DNA of 64,000 bases from Lamellibrachia columna (GCA_963662155.1 OY759261.1:33216302-33280301), one strand, 5' to 3'; counted from the first letter of the stretch, positions 48,062 to 59,544 are shown. The notes: generated from the sequence alone by a model not told the origin. Numbers and translations are program-made.

Positions 48062-48103
48062 GAGACCTTCAAACGATCAGCCAAAAGGTTGAATCTGTGG
48101 AAG
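48062..48103 (+). CDS. Cassette exon 13 (42 bp)
   Basis: Acceptor ttcttcttag, donor gtatgt, phase 1-1. Encodes GDLQTISQKVESVE, a short amphipathic helix. It is the most diverged member of a family of three 42-bp cassettes that follow transmembrane helix 2. Confidence 0.55.
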
Positions 48104-48679
48104 GTATGTACAAAGAATCAATTATGAGCATATTAATCGATGTACTAAAATAACTTTGTAAGATGCATTAGGGACGTGTGACGCCATCTACTGAGTAGAA
48201 AACAGAATGAGAGGACCTTTAATGTTGATAAAGAACTATGCTTGTACAAAAATGTTTTGGCCCATGTTGACATGTTATATGAAGAATATTAAAATGTCAG
48301 ATTAATATTAACATATACTATGATTACTAATTAATAAATGGATATGTGTTGAATGGAAATAACAACCAATATTAATGCTTATGAGAAAAGCAACACATCT
48401 TTTAAATATGTTGTGCTAACACTGTGACAACATTGTAAATCAACGATAAATAAGTCGATAAATTAGATTTATGTGGTGGAAGATAAGAAAACATGTAATG
48501 TAATGAATGATATGGTAATCATATAGTACATATAAAGTATTTATTTTATGTTTGGATTGATACAGTATACTGTTATGCAAATTGCTATGTACAGTGATTC
48601 CGTCACATCATGAACAGGAGTGACGTAACCAATATTTCCTAGTGATGTCAACTAACACATTAATTTATCTTCATTTCAG

Positions 48680-48721
48680 GAGGCCTTGAAACAACAACCA
48701 GAAGGGTTGAAACTGTAGCAG
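48680..48721 (+). CDS. Cassette exon 14 (42 bp)
   Basis: Acceptor tcatttcag, donor gtaagt, phase 1-1. Encodes GGLETTTRRVETVA. Exon and flanking intron are duplicated as exon 15, 315 bp downstream. Confidence 0.57.
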
Positions 48722-48994
48722 GTAAGTTGAAACAATTGTCTGTAATCATTACTGTCTATGTTTATTGATAAGAAAAAACATGTAAAGTAATTAATTACAT
48801 AGTAAAAATAGTAAATTAGTAAATATGAAATATTTATTTTATGTGTGGATTGATCAAATTGATACATTATATAAACATCAACGTTTGAGTGACAAATTGC
48901 TATGTACAGTGATTCCATCACAGCATGAACAGGAGTGCTGTAACCAATATTTCCTAGTGACATCAACTAATACATTCATTTATCTTCATTTCAG

Positions 48995-49036
48995 GAGGCC
49001 TTGAAACAACAACCAGAAGGGTTGAAGTTGTAGCAG
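48995..49036 (+). CDS. Cassette exon 15 (42 bp)
   Basis: Acceptor tcatttcag, donor gttagt, weaker than the gtaagt of its sister. Phase 1-1, encodes GGLETTTRRVEVVA. It is the last phase-1 cassette that can be seen. Confidence 0.5.
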
Positions 49037-49120
49037 GTTAGTTGAAACAATTGTCTGTAATCATTACATTCAGTTTTTACTGATCAGACTGACTCATGAT
49101 GTTTGAGTAAAAATTTACAG

Positions 49121-49140
49121 AAAGGTTGAAGTTGTAGCAG
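49121..49140 (+). pseudogene. Broken cassette exon remnant
   Basis: The 20-nt stretch aaaggttgaagttgtagcag, preceded by tttacag and followed by gtaagt, is the 3' half of another 42-bp cassette. It is not a multiple of three and meets TAG in the expected phase, so it is a dead copy. Confidence 0.6.
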
Positions 49141-49142
49141 GT

Positions 49143-49734
49143 AAGTTGACACAATTGTCTGTAATCATTACAGTCTATGTTTAATGACATTTGGTATGAT
49201 GATATATATATGCTATACAATGACATATAGACAATATTCAAATATACAGGAATTATCACAACGGAACAACGTTGACATCTGTAAGGTTGAAGATCACTCT
49301 CCGTGGATGCTGCCATTCATAGACTGGACAGTTTGGATAATTAATAGGGATCCATGTTCCAACAGCTCTATGCAGTAGGGATTTTAAATAACAGTGTCAT
49401 CCAAATGTATTGTGATCAACAAACACCAGTGGCAGTTGTATTAATTTACAGTATTTTAAATGTCATCTACCCTTTTACCTTACGAACTACACATGTATTC
49501 ATTTGCACATGTGCTGGGCCTTCTAAACACACCGATATCATAATTTGTTTGCCAAATTGTAGGGGCCAGCTGGACCCTAAGGTTCTGAACTATTGGGGGT
49601 CTGGCAGTGAACCCAGGGGCCTGGGGACTTACGAACCCCAGTTAATTTCGAACCCCGAGTATGAATACTTGTGAAATATAAAAAAAAATCATGTTTTTTT
49701 GCAAATTCAATCAGTTCTAGCTTGAACTTGTGTG
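49143..49734. other. Unassigned segment after the 42-bp cassettes
   Basis: An open stretch ending at 49378 (ELSQRNNVDICKVEDHSPWM to a TAG) follows an acceptor-like tacag at 49250. It would be phase 0, which does not fit exon 15, so I do not call it. The rest shows no feature. Confidence 0.3.
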
Positions 49735-50500
49735 ATCATGTTGAACACCTACACACCACCAGAGTAGTTGTTTTGAACACTTCCACACCACCAGGGTAGA
49801 GTTGTGTTGAACACCTCCACACCACGAGGGTAGAGTTGTGTTGAACACCTCCACACCACCAGGGTAGAGTTGTGTTGAACACCACAACACCACAAGGATA
49901 GAGTTGTGTTGAACACCACCATACCACCAGGGTAGAGTTGTTTTGAACACCTCCATACTGCCAGTGTAGAGTTGTATGAACACCTCCACACCACCAGGGG
50001 TAGAATTGTATTGAACACCTCCACACCACCTCGTTGTAGATGTGTTGAACACCTCCACACCACCAGGGTAGAGTTTCATTGATCACCTCCACACCTCCAG
50101 GGTAGAGTTGTGTTGAACACCTGCACACCACCAGGGTAGAGTTCTGTTGAACACATCCACACCACCAGGGTAGAGTTGTGTTGAACACCTCCACACCGCA
50201 AGGGGTAGAGTTGTGTTGAACGCCTACACACCGCCATAGTAGAGTTATGTTGAACACATCCACACCACCATGGTAGAATTGTGTGAACACCTGCATACTG
50301 CCTACACACCGACTGGGTAGAGTTGTGTTGAACACCTACACACTGCCAGGGTAGAGTTGTGTTGAACACCTCCACACCACAAGCGTAGTTATGTTGAACA
50401 CCTGCACACCGGCAGGGTATAATTATGTTGAACACCTCCACACCACCATGGTAGAGTTGTGTGAACACCTCCACACCGCCAGGGTAGAGTTGTGCGAACA
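49735..50500. repeat. 34-bp minisatellite, about 22 copies
   Basis: Units of gttgtgttgaacacctccac followed by accaccagggtaga, 34 bp, with frequent one-base indels and substitutions. All three minus-strand frames stay open for 100-199 codons as a result of composition. This is repeat artefact, not protein. Confidence 0.93.
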
Positions 50501-50609
50501 CCCTTTGTGCATCACAGCGATTAACTCATCGCGTCCAGTGAATGACATAATGATTCAAGCTTCCCTTACCAATTTGGGGAGAAATTAAAGTTGTTCGCCA
50601 CTGCTATGA

Positions 50610-50852
50610 CTAATGAAAGCAGAGTAGATAGAGAGCTGTCACTTTCCATCTATTCGTGATGTACACGTTCAGTACATGACTGTCTACAATGTTTTTGGGT
50701 TTATTGATCGGCATCAAAGCAGCCACACAATTCGTCTTGCCGGACATATTCACAATACCATTGTAGTCTTGTTCGTGCGTCTTTAGGAAGTCCAAGCTGA
50801 GCTGCTTGACCTTTTCGGCGATGTCTCGTCGTGTAAGCCCAGGGAAACACAA
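50610..50852 (-). CDS. Unrecognised minus-strand open segment
   Basis: Eighty codons on the minus strand with non-repetitive, protein-like composition: CFPGLTRRDIAEKVKQLSLD, FLKTHEQDYNGIVNM, then SGKTNCVAALMPINKPKNIV. I do not recognise the family. The GC content is higher than nearby introns, which fits coding origin. It could be an exon of an opposite-strand gene or a retrotransposon/retrocopy remnant. No splice sites or promoter are identified. The sequence beyond it (50860-51300) holds two diverged copies of a direct repeat beginning gatggtcctaaag, about 316 bp apart. Confidence 0.3.
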   Translation of the reverse strand: MCFPGLTRRDIAEKVKQLSLDFLKTHEQDYNGIVNMSGKTNCVAALMPINKPKNIVDSHVLNVYITNRWKVTALYLLCFH

Positions 50853-51300
50853 GTGAAACTCTAAGACTTTATAATGGATATTCTATTTTTCTCTCATATT
50901 TCAGAACAAAGCTCGAGTATTCTTTGTTTGATGGTCCTAAAGTGCTGGTTTTGATCTTAAGATAAAGCTGAAACATTGTTCTATCAATTGATATGCATCA
51001 TGTGGCAGTTGAAACAAAAAATGTAAAGGTCATTGAACTTGACCTTTTTACCCGATATACCCAAAAAGGGTAAACCCTGATTTTGATCAAAATTCTCGTT
51101 ATCTAGGTTATTGATACAACAAGTATCATGCAAAAAATTAGAATGGGACCTTGAAGAGATCTTGAGATGCAGCAATTTAAAGTGAGTTTTTTTTTACAAT
51201 TTTGCATTACATCTAAACAAGTATATAGATATAACTTTGGCCCTAATGGTCCTAAAGTCCTGGTTTTGTTATTAAGATAAATTTAAGACATTGCTCTAAC

Positions 51301-51500
51301 NNNNNNNNNNNNNNNNNNNNNNNNNNNNNNNNNNNNNNNNNNNNNNNNNNNNNNNNNNNNNNNNNNNNNNNNNNNNNNNNNNNNNNNNNNNNNNNNNNNN
51401 NNNNNNNNNNNNNNNNNNNNNNNNNNNNNNNNNNNNNNNNNNNNNNNNNNNNNNNNNNNNNNNNNNNNNNNNNNNNNNNNNNNNNNNNNNNNNNNNNNNN
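51301..51500. other. Assembly gap (200 N)
   Basis: An exact 200-base run of N, probably a fixed-size scaffolding gap, so its true length is unknown. It falls in the duplicated intron series between the 42-bp and 45-bp cassettes. Confidence 0.99.
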
Positions 51501-52103
51501 TTGCTGCAAGTGTGCTAACCTATTAGGATGCTTTACGCTTATCTTGAAGCACAGGGATGGTGATAGAGTTGAAATGTTTATGTTATGCCAATGACAAGAA
51601 CAAAATATGTTACTTATCCAACAATGAATAGCACATTCGAACGTGTTAAAGATAAATGTCTTCATAGTGTTAAATATATGATCACATTATATATATTTTT
51701 AAATTATTATTTCTCCATTTTGATTTTAATGTGTCCATTTAAATATATCGTTATTAAGTAGTTGATCAAATGGTTAATAAATATGTGGACATTCAGTTTG
51801 TTAGTTTTGTAATCTCGACTATTCAGGCTGCGTGTTTTGGGTCAGTTGATCATAATGGTTAGTAAATGTGTGGACATTCAGTGTGTTTTTAATACAGAAA
51901 TATGTCAAAGCATTGTATCGCACGATTCCAATTGATAATCTCTATTTTCCGTCTGCGTGATGAGGTTAAGCCGTTTGTCGTTGTCATTGTCACGTGAGAA
52001 AACACAATATTTCCACTGTAATACAACATCCAAAGTATTTAATATAATATTATTAATTAACGCTCACGCTAACCCATCAGTTAATGTGTTTATTGTCATT
52101 CAG
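51501..52103. other. Duplicated cassette-intron sequence beside the gap
   Basis: The start (ttgctgcaagtgtgctaacc) and later blocks match the introns downstream of exons A, B, D and E. A further cassette is therefore expected upstream, in or before the gap. Confidence 0.65.
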
Positions 52104-52148
52104 GCCCACGATTATGACCAAAGAGATCGCAATCAAGCAAGATCAGAG
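52104..52148 (+). CDS. Cassette exon A (45 bp, phase 0)
   Basis: Acceptor cattcag, donor gtacgt, phase 0-0. Encodes AHDYDQRDRNQARSE, a polar Asp/Arg-rich unit. It is the first visible member of six small exons, alternating a 'HDYDQRD' type (A, C, E, F) and a 'HRRRR' type (B, D). Their flanking introns also share sequence, e.g. gctgcaagtgtggtagcctc near 52285 and its relatives near 53875, 55000 and 55722. Whether they belong to the HEPN-like gene or to a separate gene is not known because the phases differ. Confidence 0.55.
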
Positions 52149-52494
52149 GTACGTAATTTAACAAATAGTAATGTTGCAGTTGTCAGTACATGTTGTATTA
52201 ATGTGACTTTACATATTTAAATACACGACATACAACATTCGTAGTGTTTATTTAATATGCTTTTTGCGCAACTTTCATTTGGAAGCTGCAAGTGTGGTAG
52301 CCTCTTGGGATGCATTACACTTCTCTTGACTTATAAATTGGTGAGAAAGCTGAAGTGTTTATGTAATGCTAATGACCAGAACAATTTGTTTTGGTGACCC
52401 ATAAGTTAATTGCAAATTGGAATCTTTTCAAAATGTTTTCCTCATGTCGCTAAGTATATGTTGACATGACATTTAATTTAGCCAATAAGTTTAT

Positions 52495-53048
52495 CAAGAT
52501 TAAACAAGATTGCCACCCCAAACAACAAGTTCCATGTGGCAAGTGGACAAGGAAGCCATTGGCTTATCGAGAGTCCAACAATGTTCTCATCTATGTGTAG
52601 CCCGCCCTTATCAGATATCTGTCGATTCTATTTTTAAACATATTCACACTACTAGCATTAACACAATCATTTGGCAGTTTGTTCCATTAATTTATCACCC
52701 TTTGTGAGAAAGATTACTTTATCATGTCCAACCTACACTGCTCCTTAACTAATGCTGCTTTGTGTCCTCTGGTTCTACTGCCTTCTTTAAGTTTGAAGAA
52801 CATATTCCTATCAACATTCTCGTAACCGTTCACTATTTTAAGCACTTCTATTTGGTCTCCTATTAGTCTCCTGGCAACTAGTGTTGTCAAACCACATTGT
52901 AATAAGCGACTTTCGTAACTAAGGTCTCTCAATTCTGGAATCATTTTAGTTGCTCTTCGTTGTGTTCTTTCTAGCTTGTCTATGTCTTTTTACGATACGG
53001 CCTCCATGGTTGAATACAATATTCCAAATGTGGTCTAACTATTGCTTT
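52495..53048 (-). mobile_element. Antisense CR1-like LINE 3' fragment
   Basis: From the tail (aagattaaacaagattgcca at about 52497) to 'caaatgtggtctaactattg' at 53045. Minus-strand text MIPELRDLSYESRLLQCGLT, NGYENVDRNMFFKLKEGSRT and VKEQCRLDM shows the thumb and C-terminal domain. A single-base loss near 52985 (gtctttttacg) shifts the frame. It lies in the intron between cassette exons A and B and is absent from the sister introns. Confidence 0.9.
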
Positions 53049-53712
53049 GTACATTGTAAGTTGGAATAATATTTTCTCCTTTCATATTCATGTGTCCATT
53101 GGTTGTTATTTAGTTGATCAAAGGTTAATAATTGTGTGGACATTCAGTGTGTTGTCTAAAAAGAAATGTGTCGAAACTTTGTATCATACGATTCCCAGTT
53201 ACCTGGCTGGAAGTCCACAATTTCGACTGTTCTTTCATCGTAATGTGGTTCCACTCTTAGTCGTTGTCTTTGCCACAGTGTATACTTCCTTTTTAAATTT
53301 ACTTTGCCATGTTGAGAGTGTAGTTATAACGTTTTGAGTAAAAAGGTTAACACATTTGTGGGGTTTCAGGGTGTTGTCAAAAAAGACATGTGTCAATAAA
53401 TTGCATCTCACGTTTCCCAGTGACCGGTCTGAAAATCTTTAATTTCGTCTGTCCAGGCTCAGTCATATTTCGCCATTGTTTTTCTACGCCAACACCACCT
53501 TGACGAACACTACGATATTCAATGTAATAAAAAACCGAAATGAATCCCCATAATTTGTATTAACCATCTAACTTGACGCACTAACTAACCATCCGTTATG
53601 AACATAAAACGTTATGCATAAATAAAAAAAAAACGAATTATAAATGATTGGTTTGGTTATATAGATAATTTGTTTTAATAACATACTATATAAAGTTTAA
53701 TTATTATACAGA

Positions 53713-53757
53713 CACATGATTATCACCGAAGGAGACGCAGTCGTGCAATATCAAAAG
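53713..53757 (+). CDS. Cassette exon B (45 bp, phase 0)
   Basis: Acceptor attatacag, donor gtaagt, phase 0-0. Encodes THDYHRRRRSRAISK, the basic type. Confidence 0.52.
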
Positions 53758-54388
53758 TAAGTAATTTAACAAATAGTGTGTGATTGTGTCTTTAAATATT
53801 TAAATACACGACATACAACCTTCGCATTGTTTATTTATTATGCGTTTTGTGCATGTTGCCTGAGGAAACTACAAGTGTGGCAGCCTCTTGGGATGTTTAC
53901 GCTTTTTTTAGGCATAGATTGGTGAGACAGCTGAAGTGTTTATATAATACCAATGACCAGAACAATTTGTTTTGGTGACCTATCATATTGTTCAAGACAA
54001 TTTTCCTCATGTTGCTAAGAATATTTTCATATGACATTTAATTTAACCACTAAGTTGGAATCGTCATTTCTCCATTCTAATTTTCATGTGTTCATTTAAT
54101 TATATTGTTGTTATTTGGTTTAGCAAAGTTAATAAATGTGTCGACATTCAATGTGTTGTCTAAAAAGAAATGTATCGAAACGTTGTATCGCACGATTCCC
54201 TTTGAAGTCCATCATTTCGACTGTTCTAGCTTTGTAATGTAGTTCCACTCTTTGCCGTTGTCATTACCACAAGGCAAAAACTTTTATTTCCAGTGTAAAC
54301 AAAAACCCAAAGTATTCCAAATAATATGATGAACCACCAAATTATCGCTCATACTAACCCATCAATTGATGTGTTTATTGTTATTCAG

Positions 54389-54430
54389 GACCATGATTAT
54401 GACCAAAGAGAAAGTCAAGCAAGATCAGAG
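54389..54430 (+). CDS. Cassette exon C (42 bp, phase 0)
   Basis: Acceptor ttattcag, donor gtaagt, phase 0-0. Encodes DHDYDQRESQARSE. It is one codon shorter than exon A (an in-frame 3-bp loss), consistent with the frame being kept by selection. Confidence 0.55.
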
Positions 54431-54856
54431 GTAAGTACTATATCGCGTAGTATTCTTGCACTGATCAGTATATTTTGTGTGATTGTAATATAATATCCTT
54501 AAATACATATCAGACACAATTCGTGGTATGTGCTTGGTTTTTTTATTTGGTTTACGATAATTCAACTTTGTTTTACATTTCCAATAATTTTGTGCAAATG
54601 CATCAGTGTGAACTATTGTGTATGCCATGTTTGTCTATGCTAATCGAAGAAGAACACTGCGATGTTAAATATAATAAAAAACAAAATTAATCCCCATAAT
54701 TTTATTAACCATCCAACTTGACGCACTAACTAACCATTCGTTTTAAAAATTAAACGCTATGCATAAAAAACTAATTGTAAACGATTGCTTGTTTTCTTAG
54801 GTTATATTGATATTTTGTTTTAGTAAAATACTATATACAGTTTTATTATTATACAG

Positions 54857-54901
54857 TCAACTGATCATCACCGAAGGAGACGCTGTCATGCAAGATCAGA
54901 A
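54857..54901 (+). CDS. Cassette exon D (45 bp, phase 0)
   Basis: Acceptor attatacag, donor gtatgt, phase 0-0. Encodes STDHHRRRRCHARSE, the basic type; sister of exon B. Confidence 0.52.
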
Positions 54902-55537
54902 GTATGTAAATTAACAAATAGTAGTGTTAAAAAGTGTCTGTATATTGTGTGATTGTGTCTTTAAATATTTAAATACAGGTAGACAACATTCGTTGCAAGT
55001 GTGGCAGCCTGTTGGGATGCGTTACGCTTTTCTTGAAGCATAGGGCTGGCGAGACAGCTGAAGTGTGTATGTAATACCATTGACCATGACAATTTATTTT
55101 GGTTGCCCAACAGTGATTAGCAAATTGGAATGTTTTCAAGATCATTTTCCTAACATTGTTAAGTATATGTTCACATGACATTTGATTGAATTTAACCACT
55201 TAGTTGGAATAATTATTTTTCAATTTTAATGAGTCCATTTACATATATGGTTGTTATTTATTTGATCAAAGGTTAATAAATGTGTGGACATTCAGAGGGT
55301 TGTCAAAAAAGAAATGTGTCAAAGCATTATATCGCAATATTCCCAGTGACATCGCTGGACGTCCGTAATCTCGAATGTTCTGTCTTTGTTATATGGTTCC
55401 AATGTTTGGCACTGTCACTGCCACATAGCACAAACTAGTATTTCCAATATAATAAAAAAGTATTTGAAATAATATTATTAACCATCCAAATTAACGCTCA
55501 TACTAACCCATCAGTTAATGTGTTTATTTTTATTCAG

Positions 55538-55582
55538 GCCCACGATTACGACCGAAGAGATCGCAGTCAAGCAAGTTCAGAG
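55538..55582 (+). CDS. Cassette exon E (45 bp, phase 0)
   Basis: Acceptor ttattcag, donor gtaagt, phase 0-0. Encodes AHDYDRRDRSQASSE. Confidence 0.55.
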
Positions 55583-55841
55583 GTAAGTAATTTGACAAAT
55601 ATTAATGTTGCAATATTGTCAGTATATTTTGTGTGATTGTGACTTTACATGTTTAAATACACAACAGACAACATTCGTAGTGTTTGTTTAGTATGCGTTT
55701 TGTGCAAGTTTCATATGGAAGCTGCAAGTGTGGCAGCCTCTTGGGATGCATTGCACCTCTCTTGAGGTATAGATTGGTTAGACAGCTGAAGTGTCTAACG
55801 CTCATACTAACCCATCAATCAATGTGTTTATTTTTATTCAG

Positions 55842-55886
55842 GTCCACGATTATGTCCAAAGAGATCGCAGTCAAGCTAGACCAGAG
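55842..55886 (+). pseudogene. Cassette exon F (45 bp) with donor lost
   Basis: Acceptor ttattcag and 45 open bases encoding VHDYVQRDRSQARPE, but the sequence after 55886 is ttcata instead of a GT donor. The 3' tail of an antisense LINE starts right there. The exon cannot be spliced out normally. It would read on into LINE sequence (V-H-D-Y...F-I-I-L-I-I-I-I) or be skipped. Confidence 0.55.
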
Positions 55887-58800
55887 TTCATAATACTAAT
55901 AATAATTATAGCACTTTTAAAGCGCCATGGATCCAGGTGACCCTGTTCAAAGGCGCTGACACAAACATAGTTAAAGCGAATCAAGATATCCAAAAAATAA
56001 ATAGATAAATAAATAAATACAAACATAAAAAACATAGCAAAGTTTATAGACCATAACTCTAAACCTCGAATCAATTTGACAGTTAAGAATAATATGCGCG
56101 TTTAAACAAGAGACTTTTCAAGAGTCTTTTGAAGGTGTATAGAGAGTCATATTTTCGCATCTCGTGGGAAGGCCGTTCCACATTTGAGGAGCAGCGATAC
56201 AGAAGGCACGATCACCATAATGGCGGAGATGTGCACTGCGTACAGTCAGGAGAGAGCCTGATGAGGATCGCAACGTTGCAATGTTGGTAGAACTTGAGCA
56301 GGTTTGCGATGTAGCTCAGCGCAAGCAGATGAAGGGCTTTGAACGTCATCGGTACGACCTTGTACTCATTACGGTACCGGACATGAAGCCAACGGAGAGT
56401 CTCTAGGATGTATGTGATGTGGTCATAGCGACTGGCTCTGACCCCAATGCGAGCTGCCACATTCTGGACAATGCAGCTTGTCCAGTAACTGATCAGGTAC
56501 ATCATAAAGGAGGCCATTTCTATAGTTCAGTCGCGATATGACAAGGGAGTGAACCAGGAGTTCAGTGGCATATTGTGTCAAGCAATCTCTGATGGGGCGA
56601 ATCCGATGTAGGTGAAAGTATGCTACCTATCACAATTTCGGCACTTGTGATGTCATGCTGAGCTCACTGTCAAACATCACTCCAATGTTGCGAGCGACGG
56701 CAGTAGGCTGGAGGATGCTGTCACTGATTACGACATCAGTCAGACTGTGCTTGCTAGCCGAGCTCGGTGTAGTGATCACAAGCACTTTAGTGTTATCGTC
56801 ATTCAGCTGAAGACGATGATGAGTCATCCATGCTTTCAGTTGTCCCACACATGCTTGGATGCGTGCCAGTGCAGCCATCTCATCATTGGTGTCCTTGATC
56901 TTAAACGATACATACAGTTGAGAATCATCAGCAAAGAGGTGGAAGTCAAGTGTCGATGCCGCCTAACTATCTGCCTAATGGGTCCCGTGTAGAGTGTAAA
57001 TAAAACTGGGCCAAGAACATACCCTTGTGCCACTCCGTGGAGCAGATCCGACGGGTCAGACTGGGTCTGGCCTAGGCGGACAGTCTGAGTCATCGAAGTC
57101 AGGCATGACTCAAACCACTTGTGTGCGACGCCGATGACACCCGAGCTTCTCATTCAAGCCAACAGTAGTGTAAGATCTACGTTGTCAACCGCCGCTGACA
57201 GATCAAGTAGGAATAGCAAGACACCCCTCTTGTTGTCTAGGGTAATCAGGATATCATTCTGGATTCGCATCAGTGTAGTTTCAGTACTGTGGTTCGGTTA
57301 TAGGCAGATTGGAATTATTCCTGCTGATTGAGACGTGGTCAATGAGCCTGTTCAGCACTACCCTCTCTGTCAAATTAGAGATAGAGGAAATATTAGAGAC
57401 AGGTCGAAAGTGTTTCATGACATCTTTGTCCAATGAAGGCTTCTTGCTTGAGCAAAGGCGTCACAAGCGCAGCTTTCATTTTGGTCGCCACAATTCCTGT
57501 TGACATCGACACATTGACAATGTTTGTAACGTTTGGTAGAATACAGTTTAAATGTTCATTCAGAAACCAGGTTGGCACACGATCAAGTGAACATGACTTT
57601 GAGGGACTCTTGTTGACCAGTCGTCTCACCTCGTCTTCCGTTGCAGGCAAAACAATGCTGAGTTTATCATCCACAGTGCCCGGACTCTCATATGGAGGCA
57701 CTTTTTTGGGGTCTGCCTTGAGTGTCAACTTTTCCTGGATCAGTCTGACTTTGTCCTGGGAGAATGCACTGAATCTGCTAGCCAGTTGTTCCCATCAGGT
57801 AGGCTAGCTTCTGGCTTTATCAACAGGGCGTTGACAACATTGTACAACTGTTTGTGGTCGGATGGAGCTTCGGTGATCTTTGCAGTGTAGTAAGTAGATT
57901 TGGCGGAGGAGATGAGCTGATGTACGTGTCGTCTCTGCTCTTTAAAGAGATCGCGGTAAATTGTGAGCCATTTTCTCTCCAGTTTTCCGTCTCTTCTGCT
58001 GAGCAATCTTGATGTTACCATTGAAACAAAGAACTTTGGGTCGGACCGTGATTGTTCGTGTCTCAATTGGGGCAAGCTTGTCTAATAGTACTGACAGGGT
58101 AGTGTCGTACTGCTGCTGAGGTGGCAGGGTCAAGGCACAGGGTTGATGCCCCAATGTCGACTTGGAGCATCTCTCTTTGTCTATTGCAGCATAATTCCTG
58201 TATTGAGTTTCGAAGCGGCTGGGGATTTGGCAGATGTAGACCACAATGGACAGCGCCATTGTCTGTCAGGAAGTCATATAAAGTACTCTTTGATACCAGA
58301 TGGTCCATTAATTTGGTGATAATCAAGTCTAACCATCCATGTGAGTGGGTCCCGACACGTGCTGGCATAGAGAGTGGTTCGAAAGGATGTCACGGATTCA
58401 GTGGGTCCTCACAGTAGAAGTTGAAATCACCAAAAATCAGAGTGTTCTGAGATTTGACCATGTGGCGCTGAAGGAAGTGTTGGAATTAATTCAGAAAAAG
58501 GCCACTGTGGACTTGTTTATGCTTGATGGCGGAGGGCGATATATCACAGACAGTTTCATTGTTGACGAAGCACTAAGTGTGACTTCCATACTTTCGAACG
58601 ATTTGGTATCCATGAAGACTTTGACGCCATTTTGATGTTTGATTTGTGGAGAATGGCAACCCCACCTCCTCTGGCTGTGGTGTTCTTGAGCTGCCTCGTC
58701 AGAACATTGGTAAACTTGTAGCCAGGAATTGTCAGGGTTCTGATTGTCTGGTCATCATCAGGAGTTCTACGCATGTTTATGGGAAGGCCACGATGTCAAA

Positions 58801-58983
58801 GCCGTGCTCAATAATATAGTCAGAGAGGGGTGTCACCTTGTTACTCACCGACTCGGCGTTTATTAACACGTGGCGCACAGCTTGCTTCATTTGGTGGTAC
58901 ATGCTTGGAGGTTACAACAAATTGGGTCCAATGGGTTGCCCCAGAACATGCGTTGCAGATCTGTTTCCGATGATCAGTTTGAC

Positions 58984-59034
<51 letters not shown>

Positions 59035-59230
59035 GGATCACCCCCACGACCAGCCCGCTTCTTGGCGGGTGGAGTGACACCCCCGCGCTGCAAGCAGCAT
59101 TGCCAAGACGACCCCGCTATTGTTGCACTGCAGGCTGGTCAAGAATTGTCTTGTGTACACAAGATGTATTGTCCAGCTTTGGTAGCTGCGGTCACACTTG
59201 ACTGACCATCATCATTAGTTACACAGGTGA
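55887..59230 (-). mobile_element. Antisense LINE with endonuclease and RT remnants
   Basis: Minus strand from 59.2 to 55.9 kb: VSNKVTPLSDYIIEHGFDIV (58.8 kb) and ARGGGVAILHKSNIKMASKS (58.6 kb) from the endonuclease, THSHGWLDLIITKLMDHLVS, NGAVHCGLHLPNP (family form SDH), a linker with DPKKVPP..., RT pieces SPSKSCSLDRVPTWFLNEHL and GVAQGYVLGPVLFTLYTGPI, then LKAWMTHHRLQLNDDNTKVL and a C-terminal domain. It ends at a gcgcttt...ataattattatt tail beside cassette exon F. The style is CR1/L2- or Jockey-like; the exact clade is uncertain. Frameshifts separate nearly every block, and the expected YADD box lies in broken text. Confidence 0.85.
58984..59033. repeat. (TTG)n microsatellite
   Basis: About 16 TTG triplets near the 5' end of the antisense LINE. 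Open frames of poly-Cys, poly-Leu or poly-Thr here are artefacts. Confidence 0.95.
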
Positions 59231-59544
59231 AATATTCACTGTTCATGATGCAAGTCTTTAAAACACCAAACAAGTCGCAAGTACTTGCCAAAGAAACTAT
59301 CTGAATATCCCAGGGCAGTCCTCAAGCATTCACGGACAACCTAGTCAATATGCAAACACTGTTCACTGCGAAAAACATATATAAAATCTACAAAATTCAA
59401 GTACATACAGCCACAGGGCGCCTAAGTACTTTATCGCGGAATATTTCTACGATTATCAATATATTGTGGGTGATTGTTATTCACATGTGTGTCCGGGTTG
59501 TATCGGGTTTGCATCTCTTCAACAAAAGGAGCTAGATCAGTTCA

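Noticed and set aside
49251..49378. Possible last exon ending in TAG (ELSQRNNVDICK...)
   Set aside because: Requires phase 0, but the preceding cassette leaves phase 1; in phase 1 a TGA follows soon.
58838..59080. Poly-Cys, poly-Leu and poly-Thr proteins
   Set aside because: These are the three readings of a (TTG)n microsatellite within a LINE.
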